NCBI GenBank assembly: GCA_965153355.1 | Contig: OZ231127.1 | Coordinates: forward strand, 39,370,001 to 39,434,000 | Direction of reading: 5' to 3' | From: Flaccisagitta enflata | Lineage: Eukaryota; Chaetognatha; Sagittoidea; Aphragmophora | DNA: 64,000 bases | Shown here: in pieces, positions 51,748 to 61,800 of the stretch | Layout of the letters: every line of letters begins with the position of its first letter | How positions within the stretch are numbered: position 1 is the first letter of the stretch | The notes under the pieces: generated by a model | What the model saw: only the letters and a program-made list of their open reading frames with translations | Told to the model about the DNA's origin: nothing | The model's database searches: none | Position numbers and translations under genes: made by a program

Positions 51748-52903
51748 ACACTCATAAAAAAAATTTTCTGGTATAACTTTGTCTAATGAAATATATCTAG
51801 TGGGTCGATTATTATACTTGGGCCCCAATTATATTTCATTTATATTTTCATTATACGAAAATATACTGAAATATACTGAAATATACTGAAATATACAAAG
51901 TTATACAGCCCTGGAGGGTCAGATTTTCGAAATTGTACAGTATTATACTTGCGAAATATAACAGTTAGACAAATTCTTATGCATATAATAATTTTATTTT
52001 TTATTTTTTTGTCTAACAATTATATTTTATTTATATAATGATTGTACTTCCTCACAATATATTAATTATATTTGGCCCGCTGGGCCTAAAAAAAACCGGG
52101 CCCGGGTGCTGGCATCGAGTAAAATACTCGAAACCAGCACCAGGGCCCGGTTGATAATTTATTAAGATTTAATTATTAGTGCGAAATTCAACAGTAACGA
52201 TGGATTGATTTACAGAGCCAACACACCTTTATATAATTCGCGGAAGCAGTACGAGCTGCACCTTCACTGCGGGGAACGATTCCATTTGGAACGTGGTCGC
52301 ACCACTGCCACAATAACTGACTAACTTTACAAAAACAGACAGATTCTAGATAACAAATGTATTGTTTTTAAATGTCGCAGTGCAAAAGAATTGGAATTAA
52401 ACGAAAGCCTTTTATTTTTTACAATCTTATTATCCATATCACCTGGCAATTATTATTACAACATTATCACAGTAATGTCAGCATGGAAATGGCGATATAT
52501 CAGCAAAAACAAACCGCAACAATAATTATGCGAGATTTAACATTAGGCTGGTGTTTCATCGTTTCGCGATTCTATTCTTAATGCTATTCTAAAGAATGAC
52601 GATCTAGCAAAAAATAAATTAACAACGACTGTTTAATATCAAAAATAATTGTTGGACGAAGGTTCACATTGCAACGAAAAACAAAAATGATATAGCACGG
52701 CTGGAACGGTGACATCTAGGCTACTGTTAACGGTAATTCAAAACGCAATATAACTATTTTATTGCTGCAACTACACTTTGTAGAAAATAAATGTAACGTC
52801 AAGGTGAACATGGCGGTCATGGCGCTGATGGAGATGATGGCGGTGAGCGGGGTTGATGGCGCTTATGGCGTTGTCGGCCAAGGAGCTGTCTCTTCCACTT
52901 CCT
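51748..52903. other. AT-rich spacer with GC hairpin at 52093-52156
   Basis: A ~24-bp imperfect stem (AACCGGGCCCGGGTGCTGG with its complement) surrounds TCGAG...CTCGA. Part of it (CAGCACCAGGGTCCG) recurs at 54726. No exon supported. Confidence 0.6.
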
Positions 52904-53617
52904 CTAGTGGACCCACGTTGGCGGGCAAGGATCTGTCTCTTCCACTTCCTCGAGCGGAACCACTTTGTGTCCAGAATGATCATACCTGTAGACACGATGA
53001 GAGGAAATATTTTTTAAGAAAACGATGTAATAAATCAAGTTAAATTAACTCAAATCCATCATATCAGGAAACGAAAAACATCTAAAAGGTGGATTCCCTC
53101 GCAAAGGAAGGAGAAAGTACTTACATCCAGCACCAGTTGCAACCTTCTTTGTTACAGTCCTCGCAATAGATTGAGAGCTCCCTCTGCGGATGGACAGCGC
53201 ACGCTGGTATCACGGTTTCGTATAAACCAATGACGACGTTGAGAAATGCAGCGCGAACGTAACTGTCGAGAGACACCTCCCTCCTGGGTAGGATAATTTA
53301 AGTAGTGAACACTCAAGCGGGTATGTGTGGATTAAAACAAGATAATCATAAAGTCCTAATAGATTTATGCAGTTACAAAACAGAAACAGGCCCTTACGAC
53401 TTCATTGCGAAACAATAGCGAATACTAAAGAATAATACCTGCAATGTGGACAGGAATCCAGGTCGTACATCATGTACGCGTCGGATATGCATTCGTAACA
53501 ATAATGACTGATGCATGCGAAGCAGATGTAAGGGTTGGTCGGCATCGCCCAGCATATTAGACATTTGAAGTCGTGATAGAAATTGTTAATCTCTTCCCGG
53601 GTCCATAACACTGGCAT
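52904..53617 (-). CDS. RING/B-box (TRIM-like) protein 1
   Basis: Three exons: 53439-53617, 53125-53283, 52904-52985, all with GT-AG borders and matching phases; ATG at 53617, stop at 52904. Exon 1 encodes a RING in which the ligands read C-x2-C-x9-C-x2-C-x4-C-x2-C-...-C-x2-C, ending CPHCR at the splice site. Exon 2 begins the B-box (CAVH, CEDC, CNWC) and exon 3 supplies the closing HSGHKVVPL. About 139 residues, with no coiled coil or SPRY. RING proteins usually act as ubiquitin E3 ligases and B-boxes mediate assembly; here that is inference. It is the last gene of the minus-strand series. A ~45-bp tandem duplication starts inside exon 3 and runs past the stop. Confidence 0.8.
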
Positions 53618-53924
53618 GGTGTCCTTAGTGTAAGTTGCCCGATGACCGCCACTTTCAACGAAAACACAAGTGTTTCAGTAACACTGCTAAAAATAAGAAA
53701 CAAATAAAACTGGTCGCAGATATACTACAACTGTGGCAATATATACTATGGCGCGATAGTTGTTAACACTGCAACTATCAGTACAATAACGGCCCAATGT
53801 CATACTCGAAATTTGAACGGGGCTATACTTTCGGTATCCCGTTAATCTTAGAAAAAGTTTTTTCCAATTCATCGGTTCCGTAGCCCGTTACCGGCGATGA
53901 TGGCGAGGCTGGCGGCGTCGACAC

Positions 53925-54636
53925 TTAAGGCCGCTGAACGGGTGCATGTGGAACAACGTGATGTCCAACATGACGCTCCCTGTAAAGCCGATGAGAGGAA
54001 ACATCAATTACCAAACCATGTCAAGTGAAAATAGCACAAATTACACTGACAAGGCAACCGAAACATATCTTAAACTCGGAATGTATTCATACCTATCCCG
54101 TATAACAAAAACAAACAGGACTTACTGCCAGCAAGCGTTGCAACCCTCCAGCTCGCAGATTGTGCAGTACATCGACAGCGGTTTGACGTTATGGATCGCG
54201 CAGGCGGGCTTCACTGTCTTGAAAACCTCAATGAGGGTGGTCATGAACGCAGCGGGTAGAAACGATTCCATGGTAACCTCCGACCTGCGCATGATAATGC
54301 CATATGTAAAAAGTATTGCGGCAATCTGCTAGTTTCACCTAGGGGCGTAAAATATCATCAAAGTATTGCAAACGATTCAGCAATATCTTGTTACTAATTC
54401 ATTTCCTATAACAACAATCATACCTATAACATATAATACCTGCAATATGGACAGCGCTTGTGCTTGTACATGACCATCAACGTCGCGACACAGTCGTAGC
54501 AATACGTTTGGACGCATTCGTTGCATAAGTGGGGGTCAGTCGGCAGCAACAGGCAGATGCCGCATCGAAACTCCTTTTCCGCCTCGTCCATGCGCTTTCT
54601 CGTCATCAACAAAGCCATGTCTATTTTGAAACTCAT
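53925..54636 (-). CDS. RING/B-box (TRIM-like) protein 2
   Basis: Exons 54440-54636, 54126-54284 and 53925-53979, GT-AG, phases consistent; ATG at 54636. The RING (CGIC, CNEC, CYDC, CPYC) has the same cysteine spacing as its neighbours. The B-box is split between exon 2 (CAIH, CTIC, CNAC) and exon 3 (HVGHHVVP). About 136 residues. Exon 2 has exactly the same length, 159 nt, as in the gene at 52904-53617, so the two are tandem duplicates. Upstream lies the dUTPase-like gene. Function beyond a probable zinc-binding E3-type role is unknown. Confidence 0.8.
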
Positions 54637-55119
54637 TTACGTAATCGTGCCTGGGAAACACAAACCATGTTTCAGTGAAAATGAAATGGCGCTGGCGCTG
54701 GTTGTCAGTACATTTCTCAAAAAACAGCACCAGGGTCCGCTTAGTAATTAATAACTAAACTGCTCATTATAAAAAACGAAAATACCCAAAAACGGAAACG
54801 AAAGACGAAAAACGGAACGGAAACGAAAACTGGAAGGGGCAAAAACCAAATTTGGATGAGAACATGAAATGGTTGCTCAACACGATCGACACAAATATAA
54901 TATTTTTCTTAGGCCAGGCCTTTGCTTTTTAAAAAGGCGGCAAACAAGACGGTCGAGGGAAATATAATTGTTATCTACTAACTAGGAAAAAAAATTATCA
55001 CAGGATACTAACTGTTACCATTGCACAAAACGCTTTCAATAATGTCGAAAATATCGCAACCCAATCAATTCAGTCCATGGGTTCCCGACAGCATTGGCTT
55101 GCGAAGCAAAACGCCGACG
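54637..55119. other. Intergenic, no gene seen
   Basis: AT-rich. CAGCACCAGGGTCCGCTT at 54726 resembles the hairpin at 52135, so the two RING genes lie between direct copies. Confidence 0.45.
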
Positions 55120-55560
55120 TTAACGTCCACTGTTGCTAGAAGCCCCAATGGACAAAAGGCGCATGGAATCCAAATTGTCAAACTTCTCTATGATGAGCTG
55201 CGCGACGCGGTCTCCCTGACGGAGCGTGAAGGGTTTGTCGCTGCTGTTGGCAATGATGATTTTGATCTCGCCACGATAGTCGGAAGTGATTAGGCCCCCC
55301 AGAACGTCGACGCCAAAGTCAAGTGGGAAACCGGATCTCGGCGCCACGCGGCCATACGTTCCACTCGGCAACATGACCACGACGCCCGTACCGATAAACG
55401 CTTTTTCGCCAGGTGGGATAACGACTTCTTGTCCGGATGCAGACCAATCGTCGCCGAAAACGACGTGCAGGTCAAACCCCGCGCCGCCTTCGGACTTGTT
55501 GACCGGCGCCACGGACGCTGGGTGCAGTAGCAAGTAACGAAAAAAGTCATTGGCAGCCAT
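55120..55560 (-). CDS. dut: dUTPase-like protein, catalytic Asp replaced
   Basis: Single exon, 146 residues, ATG at 55560, TAA at 55120. Trimeric dUTPase motifs are clear: I AGFDLHV, II GRVAPRSG, III GGLITSDYRGE, IV DRVAQLI. dUTPase hydrolyses dUTP to dUMP and limits uracil in DNA. In motif III the general-base Asp (GVID/GLIDxDY in active enzymes) is Thr here, codon ACT. The C-terminal Gly/Phe-rich motif V is not recognisable; the frame stops after GASSNSGR. Both changes predict loss of hydrolysis, so it may be a pseudo-enzyme or a decaying copy. Codon use is GC-rich like its neighbours. The upstream side is interrupted at 55661 by the inserted cassette. Confidence 0.85.
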   Translation of the reverse strand: MAANDFFRYLLLHPASVAPVNKSEGGAGFDLHVVFGDDWSASGQEVVIPPGEKAFIGTGVVVMLPSGTYGRVAPRSGFPLDFGVDVLGGLITSDYRGEIKIIIANSSDKPFTLRQGDRVAQLIIEKFDNLDSMRLLSIGASSNSGR

Positions 55561-55660
55561 GATTTCAGTTGAGTCCACAAAGCGGAATGAGACAACTGGC
55601 GGGAAACTAAGATAACGTTGAAGCATCATGCAGCAAATTAATTGTGACAGCAATGGAGCA

Positions 55661-55678
55661 CGCAACACAATAATGACG
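55661..55678 (+). repeat. 18-bp direct repeat, left flank of cassette
   Basis: CGCAACACAATAATGACG, identical at 58773-58790. The match continues 6 bp (ACGGTT) into the terminal repeat. Confidence 0.9.
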
Positions 55679-55810
55679 ACGGTTAGGGGGGGGGGGCAGA
55701 ATCCCAAAATTTTTTAAAACAACTGAAACAATAGTCATCACTGGATCGTCTGGCCCGGTCTCGGCATTACGTTTTTTCTGCTCGAGATTTGCTTTTAACC
55801 CAAATACGCG

Positions 55811-56789
55811 TTATCTATCTGCTTCGGGGTCGTTGTCGTTGTTGTCGTCGTCCTCCTCCTCCTCATTTTCTGCGCCTTGGTTGACCATCTCCACGGGAAC
55901 GATTAAGTGGCCGCTGTGATCATCACTGTGAAGTAAATGGAACACTAACTGCATTAACAAAATGAATAAGGCCGGATACATGGCAATCGCGTAGGGCTGG
56001 GCAGGAGCAGTGTTGCAAATACCGCTCGACATGAAAAAATGTGACGATGGGACGGACAAAACGATCAACATGGGTAGGTATAAAGTCGCGTGGCCGCGAC
56101 TAATTACTGATATTCAGGAAAGTTTTATCTATTGTTGCCCCAAAATGCTTAGTGAATTAGTTTTTACTCACTTCCTGCAAAGCTTGCACAATGGCTTCGA
56201 GCAGACTTTACAAAACGAGATAATGATGTTCATGATGCTCTCTGCATGGAGTGGGCAGACGGTGACTGCCTTCGATGCCCTTAACTCCTTTACAAATGGG
56301 GTGACCCAGTCGATTTCATCAAATCTTTCGAGATCAACGGCCAACCTGCATTAAAAAATCTTAACACTTTATTTGGGTCGTCCTACCATCTACACATGAA
56401 ATATATTTGTTTTACCGAAAACACAGCACATGAAATATATTGAATATACTACAAACACTGCACATGAAGTATAATTCTTAGAACAAAAACAGTCGGTTTC
56501 TGGAGTGAACAACTTTCGAACATTACCTGCAATGCGGGCAACAATTTGCATTTTCCTGGTAAGCTGCTCGAAGACATTGTAGACAGAAGTATTTGTCGCA
56601 ACCGGGACAAATGAAAGCGTTGACGGGATCGGATTCGCACAGCGGGCAGCGAAAATGAGCGATGAGACGGTCGCGTTCACCGACCTCAAGGATCAACCAC
56701 TCCGGGAAAGGCCTCTCCATTGCGTCACAAATGAGCCAGGGATCTTGCGTCTTGTTAACCAGGACTAATCCCTTTTCGTTGAATAACAT
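55811..56789 (-). CDS. RING/B-box (TRIM-like) protein 3, cassette-borne
   Basis: Exons 56527-56789, 56172-56345 and 55811-55925 (an alternative acceptor gives 55913; both keep frame). ATG at 56787-56789. An N-terminal extension of about 46 residues precedes the RING (CPLC, CPGC, CLQC, CPHC), again all-cysteine and ending CPHCR at the donor. Exon 2 carries CPLH, CKVC, CKLC of a B-box. Exon 3 gives a SGHLIVPVE closing motif and an acidic Glu/Asp/Asn tail, then stop at 55811. About 184 residues. The intron layout equals that of the two RING genes at 53-54.6 kb. Intron 2 is enlarged by a B-type element. It lies inside the 55679-58772 cassette. Confidence 0.78.
55967..56104 (+). mobile_element. 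B-type hairpin element inside intron 2
   Basis: AAGGCCGGATACATGGCAAT, CGCGTAGGGCTGGGCAGGAG, GACGGACAAAACGATC, GTCGCGTGGCCGCGACTAA. The only A-D family member in the 51.5-64 kb block. Confidence 0.85.
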
Positions 56790-57317
56790 TTCTGTAATAC
56801 AAGTGTCTCATGTATCAATTAAGTTTTGGATTGCAAATGACGGGGATAACTGGAGAAAATAGGAATATTACCAATTCTTGTTCATACATCAGGCTGCTTT
56901 TTCAATGTTAACGTTTTTAAAGAAACCAAATAAGCACAATTGGCGAGGAGGAGATTCGGGAAAAATACTTAACGCTTGTTTTGGGAAGCTAACGTTTGGG
57001 GGAGAAAAAAGCACAGCATCTTGCACGCCAATAACGGTAACATATGGGATAACTTCCATGCAAATACGCAACGCCGGAATTAAGGGAAACAATGCCGGAA
57101 GTAACGGCGAAAATGTGATAACGCAACGCGGGCAATACATAACAATTATATCACAGGCCGCAAGATTTCTTTAACTAACACGTTGGTTTAAATTGCACTC
57201 TTGCAATACCAACAAGGAAAAACCAGATATCACAGACGAATAAATACCCGTGAGCCACTATACACTGGAAAAATACTGGACTGCAACAATCAAGAGGATA
57301 ATACTGGACTACAAAAG
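56790..57317. other. Intergenic, no gene seen
   Basis: Between the two cassette genes; presumably the promoter region of the RING gene. No motif assigned. Confidence 0.4.
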
Positions 57318-57947
57318 TTAATCAGATTCCACAAACGTCCCTATTTCGGGGGAAGGGGTCGACGATGAACGGTCACCATTGGGGGCTGCTCTGGCGTAAC
57401 GGAGCCATGAACGCATCCGTTTGGATTTGATGCTCCAGAAACCAGAGCTGCAAGAGTCTGAGGAATCACAGGTGATGTCGTCATCGGCGTCATCCGCGTC
57501 GTCGCCGCTGTCGGCACAAGATGGCGATTCTGTAGACTCGACTTTAATTAATCACAGAAATTACAGATATATATTTTAGCTGGGCTGTTTTTTTTCCCTC
57601 GATATAATTAAGAGAGAATTAGTAAATAAGTAAAAGAAAAAAAATTATTTTATTTCAGCCTATTTCTCACCTATCAGATCAACTATTTCCTTTAAAGTCT
57701 CTTTAACGACCACCTGTATCTTGGTGTCGTCAGCATTGGCCACCAGTCTTTTTCTTTTGCGACTCATCTTCCGTAAATGATGGTCGCCAGTCCTGATGCC
57801 GGCATGGACTGACGCGGACTCCGACGCCGATGACGAGCGAACACCATCGTCAACTAAATACCAGCCTTCCCCTTCGCCCACGATTTGGCATGGTCGGAAC
57901 GACATGCCTTTAATTGAAACGAGTTTTCTACTTTTTCTACGGCCCAT
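57318..57947 (-). CDS. Small basic/acidic protein, cassette-borne, unknown
   Basis: Two exons, 57671-57947 and 57318-57541, GT-AG, phase 1 junction, total 166 codons. ATG at 57947 gives MGRRKSRKL; 16 residues upstream are open but lack support. The first ~35 residues (GMSFRPCQIVGEGEGWYLVD) look folded. A basic SRKRKR stretch could be a nuclear signal. Exon 2 is Asp/Ser-rich and ends in a Trp/Arg segment (SIKSKRMRSWLRYARAA). I do not recognise the family. It shares the cassette with the RING/B-box gene, so the two probably moved together. Confidence 0.6.
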
Positions 57948-58258
57948 ACTAATTCTAATTCTAATGGGGAAAATATCCTGAAATGGAAATGCCAATGGAA
58001 ATTAAAAATAGGGGAGGGAAGAATAACTAATGTTTAGCAATGGTTTTCCAAATTTTTTGCAAACATTTCCATTTTTGGGATCCCACAAAAAAGGGCTAAG
58101 CTATATGGTTTTGGGTCAAATAGGCTGACCACTTACATTTTGGGCCTAAAATGATTCTAGCTGAAAAGTAACACGGGAAAAAATTATCAAAAAATGAAAG
58201 GCTACAATAAAAAGTGGTAAACTGGAATTTGCAAAAACATCAGTTAAACTCATTGATT

Positions 58259-58512
58259 GAAAAACAGCATTATCATGGGAGCACATATGAGGTTTTTATT
58301 AGATAATAACGGCAATTTTCGACTATTATTGACTTGCCGTCATTCAGCCGTGATAGGAATTTCTGAACGGGCTGAACGGGCTGAACGGGCTGAACAGGCT
58401 GAACGGGCTGAATCGCAACGGCTGAATGACGGCAAGTCAATAATTTTTAAAAATCTCCGTTCATATCTTATAAATGAATAATATGTGCTTCCATGATAAT
58501 GCTGTTTTCCCA
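58259..58512. mobile_element. 254-bp palindromic element with 9-bp repeats at its tip
   Basis: AAAACAGCATTATCATGG at the left pairs with the right end. Near the centre GACTTGCCGTCATTCAGCC pairs with its complement around five CTGAACGGG units. Direct copies of AGTTAAACTCAT lie at 58244 and 58556 but not at its borders. Confidence 0.75.
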
Positions 58513-58772
58513 TCATTTTACCTACCATATGTGCAATGACTGTCAACCAACAGAAGTTAAACTCATGAGGTATACAGTTTTGGGCAAAAAAAAAGGCCGC
58601 ATATCTACCTTTGGACCCGATATTGTGCAAAAGAAAATCAAACTAAAAGCTGTTTAGCACAAATCTCGAGCAGAAAAAACGTAATGCCGAGACCGGGCCA
58701 GACGATCCAGTGATGACTATTGTTTCAGTTGTTTTTAACTATTTTTTGATTCTGCCCCCCCCCCCTAACCGT

Positions 58773-58790
58773 CGCAACACAATAATGACG
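58773..58790 (+). repeat. 18-bp direct repeat, right flank of cassette
   Basis: Identical to 55661-55678. Confidence 0.9.
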
Positions 58791-58861
58791 ACGGTTGATA
58801 AATCGTTACTAAAATATTTGTTGTCTGCAGTTTAGGAGTTGCCAGACAACAGGTCAGGAGT

Positions 58862-61800
58862 TTAGGAGTTGCCAGACAACAGGTCAGCGAGAACGTCTTG
58901 CGTGACGTTTCCACCGTCACGACTGTCCTGGCCGGCGTCGGCAACGGCGTTGGTGTCGGTAACGTCGCCGTTGGCGGTTTCCTCCACGCCGGCGTTGGCC
59001 ACGTCATCGTCGACGACGTGCTCCACCCACCGCTCGCTCAGTTTTCCTTCAATCTCAAGGCAGCCTTCGACGAAGTCATCGAATTCAGCGGACGGGATTT
59101 CAAGAACCGAGCGAGCTTCAATGGCCCTGCTGAAGATGCGGCGCCGTCCTTCGACCATGGCTGCTTCGTACTCGGCGATAAACTCTTCAATCAATTTGTC
59201 GCCTCTCTTCTGTTTCCCCAAGGCTTGATGTCTTTGACGTCGCCGAATGTCCATGACCCAGTCGCTCACTCGGAAACCGTAACTGGAGGATAGTGGATGG
59301 TTGGTAAAACACACAAGACCCTAGCATAAATGATGTCACACAAGAAAATAGTATAAAGGATGCGACCGAAGAAACAAGCATAAACCATGCAACTTACCAT
59401 TCCCAGAAATCCCAGAATGCGTCTAGCTGAGGACTGTAAGCGCCGCAGTTGTTCATCCACTCCTGGTCTATTTTAAGGTCTCGAAAAAAGGACATGTAAT
59501 AGACGTGGAAGAGGGTGCGCAAGTATCGGTCCCAGCTACCACAATCGTTGCCATCCGCGCGAGTTAGGAGCCACGTTATCCCGTATTCGGTGCAGGCTCC
59601 GACGTCGAAGTCTCCCGACTCGTCATGGTGAAGGAAAAACATGGCGCAATGGGGGCCTATGCTAGCAACCTCCATGATGTCATCGATCTCCTGCGGGATG
59701 AAGGATGGATGAGAAATTGTAAATGTGGTTAAAGATCCTAGATCCAAATATAATAGTTAGAATAGGCACGCCCTTTCTTTTCATAAACGGTGGGTAACAC
59801 GACGTTCCAGCCGATTATAATTAATAAAATGTGTCACTGTTTTTAGCGCTTTAAGACACCCAATGCAACACAATGTGGTACAATACCGGTATTTTTGGAC
59901 ATCCGAATTCCTTCAAAAGCCATTGGATGACGTCGAAGCCAGCTTCGGCCTTGTCCATGACCCCTTTTCGAACGCGGACCACGTCTCCCTCCTTGGAGGT
60001 TATCATCGTTGCCAGTGGATGCAACAGCTTCATGAGGCTGGCCGCGTTTTGGATGCATAACTCGTAGGGGGTCCTCTTGTTCACGCCACGCTCACGGTCA
60101 CGAATGTGGTACGCGGTCAGAATCTCGTCGGCCAGCACCGGTTGCAGGTGGCGCAGATAGAGGAAGGGGAAGAGCTGGCGCGGATCCTAATGTATAAAAG
60201 ACAAGTTGTCAAAAATTATATTTTTAGAGGTACTAGACACAGGATTAAATGGCACTATTTTGTTCTGCAGCTTTCCATTTGGTCTCGGCTCAAAAGCCAC
60301 GACAATATAGCACGTATCAGCTGTAAAAATTATTGTAATTCCGGGGTCAGAAAAACATCGATGTCACTCTCATGTGACACCTAAATACGTTATCGTCGAG
60401 GGCGTGCCTGTTGTGAGGTTCATAGCGTACTACGATCTTCACTCAACTGAGAAAATTCCATCGTGGACCACTCGTTGACGTCGTCTTCAGAGTAGTTTCA
60501 ACCAACTAAATGGAAGAATGAAGTAAAACAAGTCAAGGATTAACAAATGTAGGCATGACAAGTGGTGTCTTTATATAGGCATGTGTGGCAGGCGTGTGTG
60601 CCATTGATGGCACGTGAACGCATGTGTTCCTTTAATGGAGCCATGCCCATGAAGGCATGGCCAGGAAGCCATGTGTGCCATTCATATGAGGCAAGTTACA
60701 TTGTATATGGTGGCCACTTACATTGTATACGCTGCTAAGCGTTTGCCAGTCGGGGATAGGCTGGACGTAGATCCGTCGAAAAAACTCGTTGATCCCCAAA
60801 CTTGGCAGTTCAATGTTGTTGACAATCCTGTCCCAGAACTGTCTGACTTCCGCGGTCTTTACTTTTAGTCCCGGCTCTTTGGCAGGTATAGGCACCAGAA
60901 AACATGAGGCGGTGCAAGGGCCACTTGCCAGGAGGAGGAGGAGGAGGAGCAGCTCCGAAAGTCGAGATCGCTGGCCTGTTTGGAAAGTGTATAAAAAAGA
61001 AATTTTAACGAATGTGCTGGGAGGTGGAAATTGAAAAAAATTTAAAACAACCGTTTCCAGCACAAGAGAAACAACCATTTCCTTACAATTTTTTTTTGCA
61101 GCGTTGGCCTTTCTGTCTCAACGCACTGTTTTCGGCAACGACACCCCTGTTAATGGTCAAGTATGGAAATTTGTTATACCACGGGAATTTCCAAACTGTC
61201 CTCTCCAACCACCTGCTTGTCGCTTTACTCACCCACGAGTGGAATCTTGGTTGAATTCCGGGGCGACGGCGGCATCATCGTCGCTAACAGAGATGATTTG
61301 GGTTGGCAATTTTTCGACGTTGTCTTCCGCTTCGTCGTCGGCATCAACATCCACGCCAGCCAAGTTGGGGATGGAGGGAGTGGTTTCTACCACCTCCGCT
61401 CTTGCGTCCTTGGAACTGTGAACATATATGGATAAAAATCTAACAGTTATATTGGGGGCCAAAGTAGAATTATTGTCAATGACACTGAAAATTGCAATGT
61501 TAACGCTTCTCTTTTCGCATTACCTGTTCACAACTAAGCGAGTGATTCTCCTACGCTTGGTTTGATATCGGTCCATAACCGCCAGTTGCTCGGGAGTCAA
61601 TGACTGGTCGTTATGATCCATTGCGTCGCCGAAACTCGTGGCAAATGGACGTTTGGAAATTTGGGGGAGAGACTTCTCACCGCCAACGAAATCGGACCGC
61701 ATTCCTTTTTGCCCAATGTGTCTGCCCGAGGACTTGGAAGACGATGACTTTGCAGCGGACGATTTTGAAGACGACGATTTTGCAGCGGACGATTGGCCAG

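Larger units (their letters stand above)
55679..58772. mobile_element. 3.1-kb cassette with ~113-bp terminal inverted repeats
   Basis: Left end 55679-55791 and right end 58660-58772 are near-perfect inverted copies starting ACGGTTAGGGGGGGGG and including CATCACTGGATCGTCTGGCC. The identical 18-bp flanks read as a target-site duplication. Inside are two intron-containing genes (55811-56789, 57318-57947), a B-type insertion and a palindrome. No transposase is visible. Confidence 0.8.

Noticed and set aside
52372-52581. 69-codon plus-strand frame left of the RING genes
   Set aside because: AT-rich, opposite strand to all genes of the block, no motif.
59843-60138. Plus-strand and alternative minus frames over the large gene's exons
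   Set aside because: They are shadows of the spliced minus-strand frame, which is supported by phase-compatible GT-AG borders.
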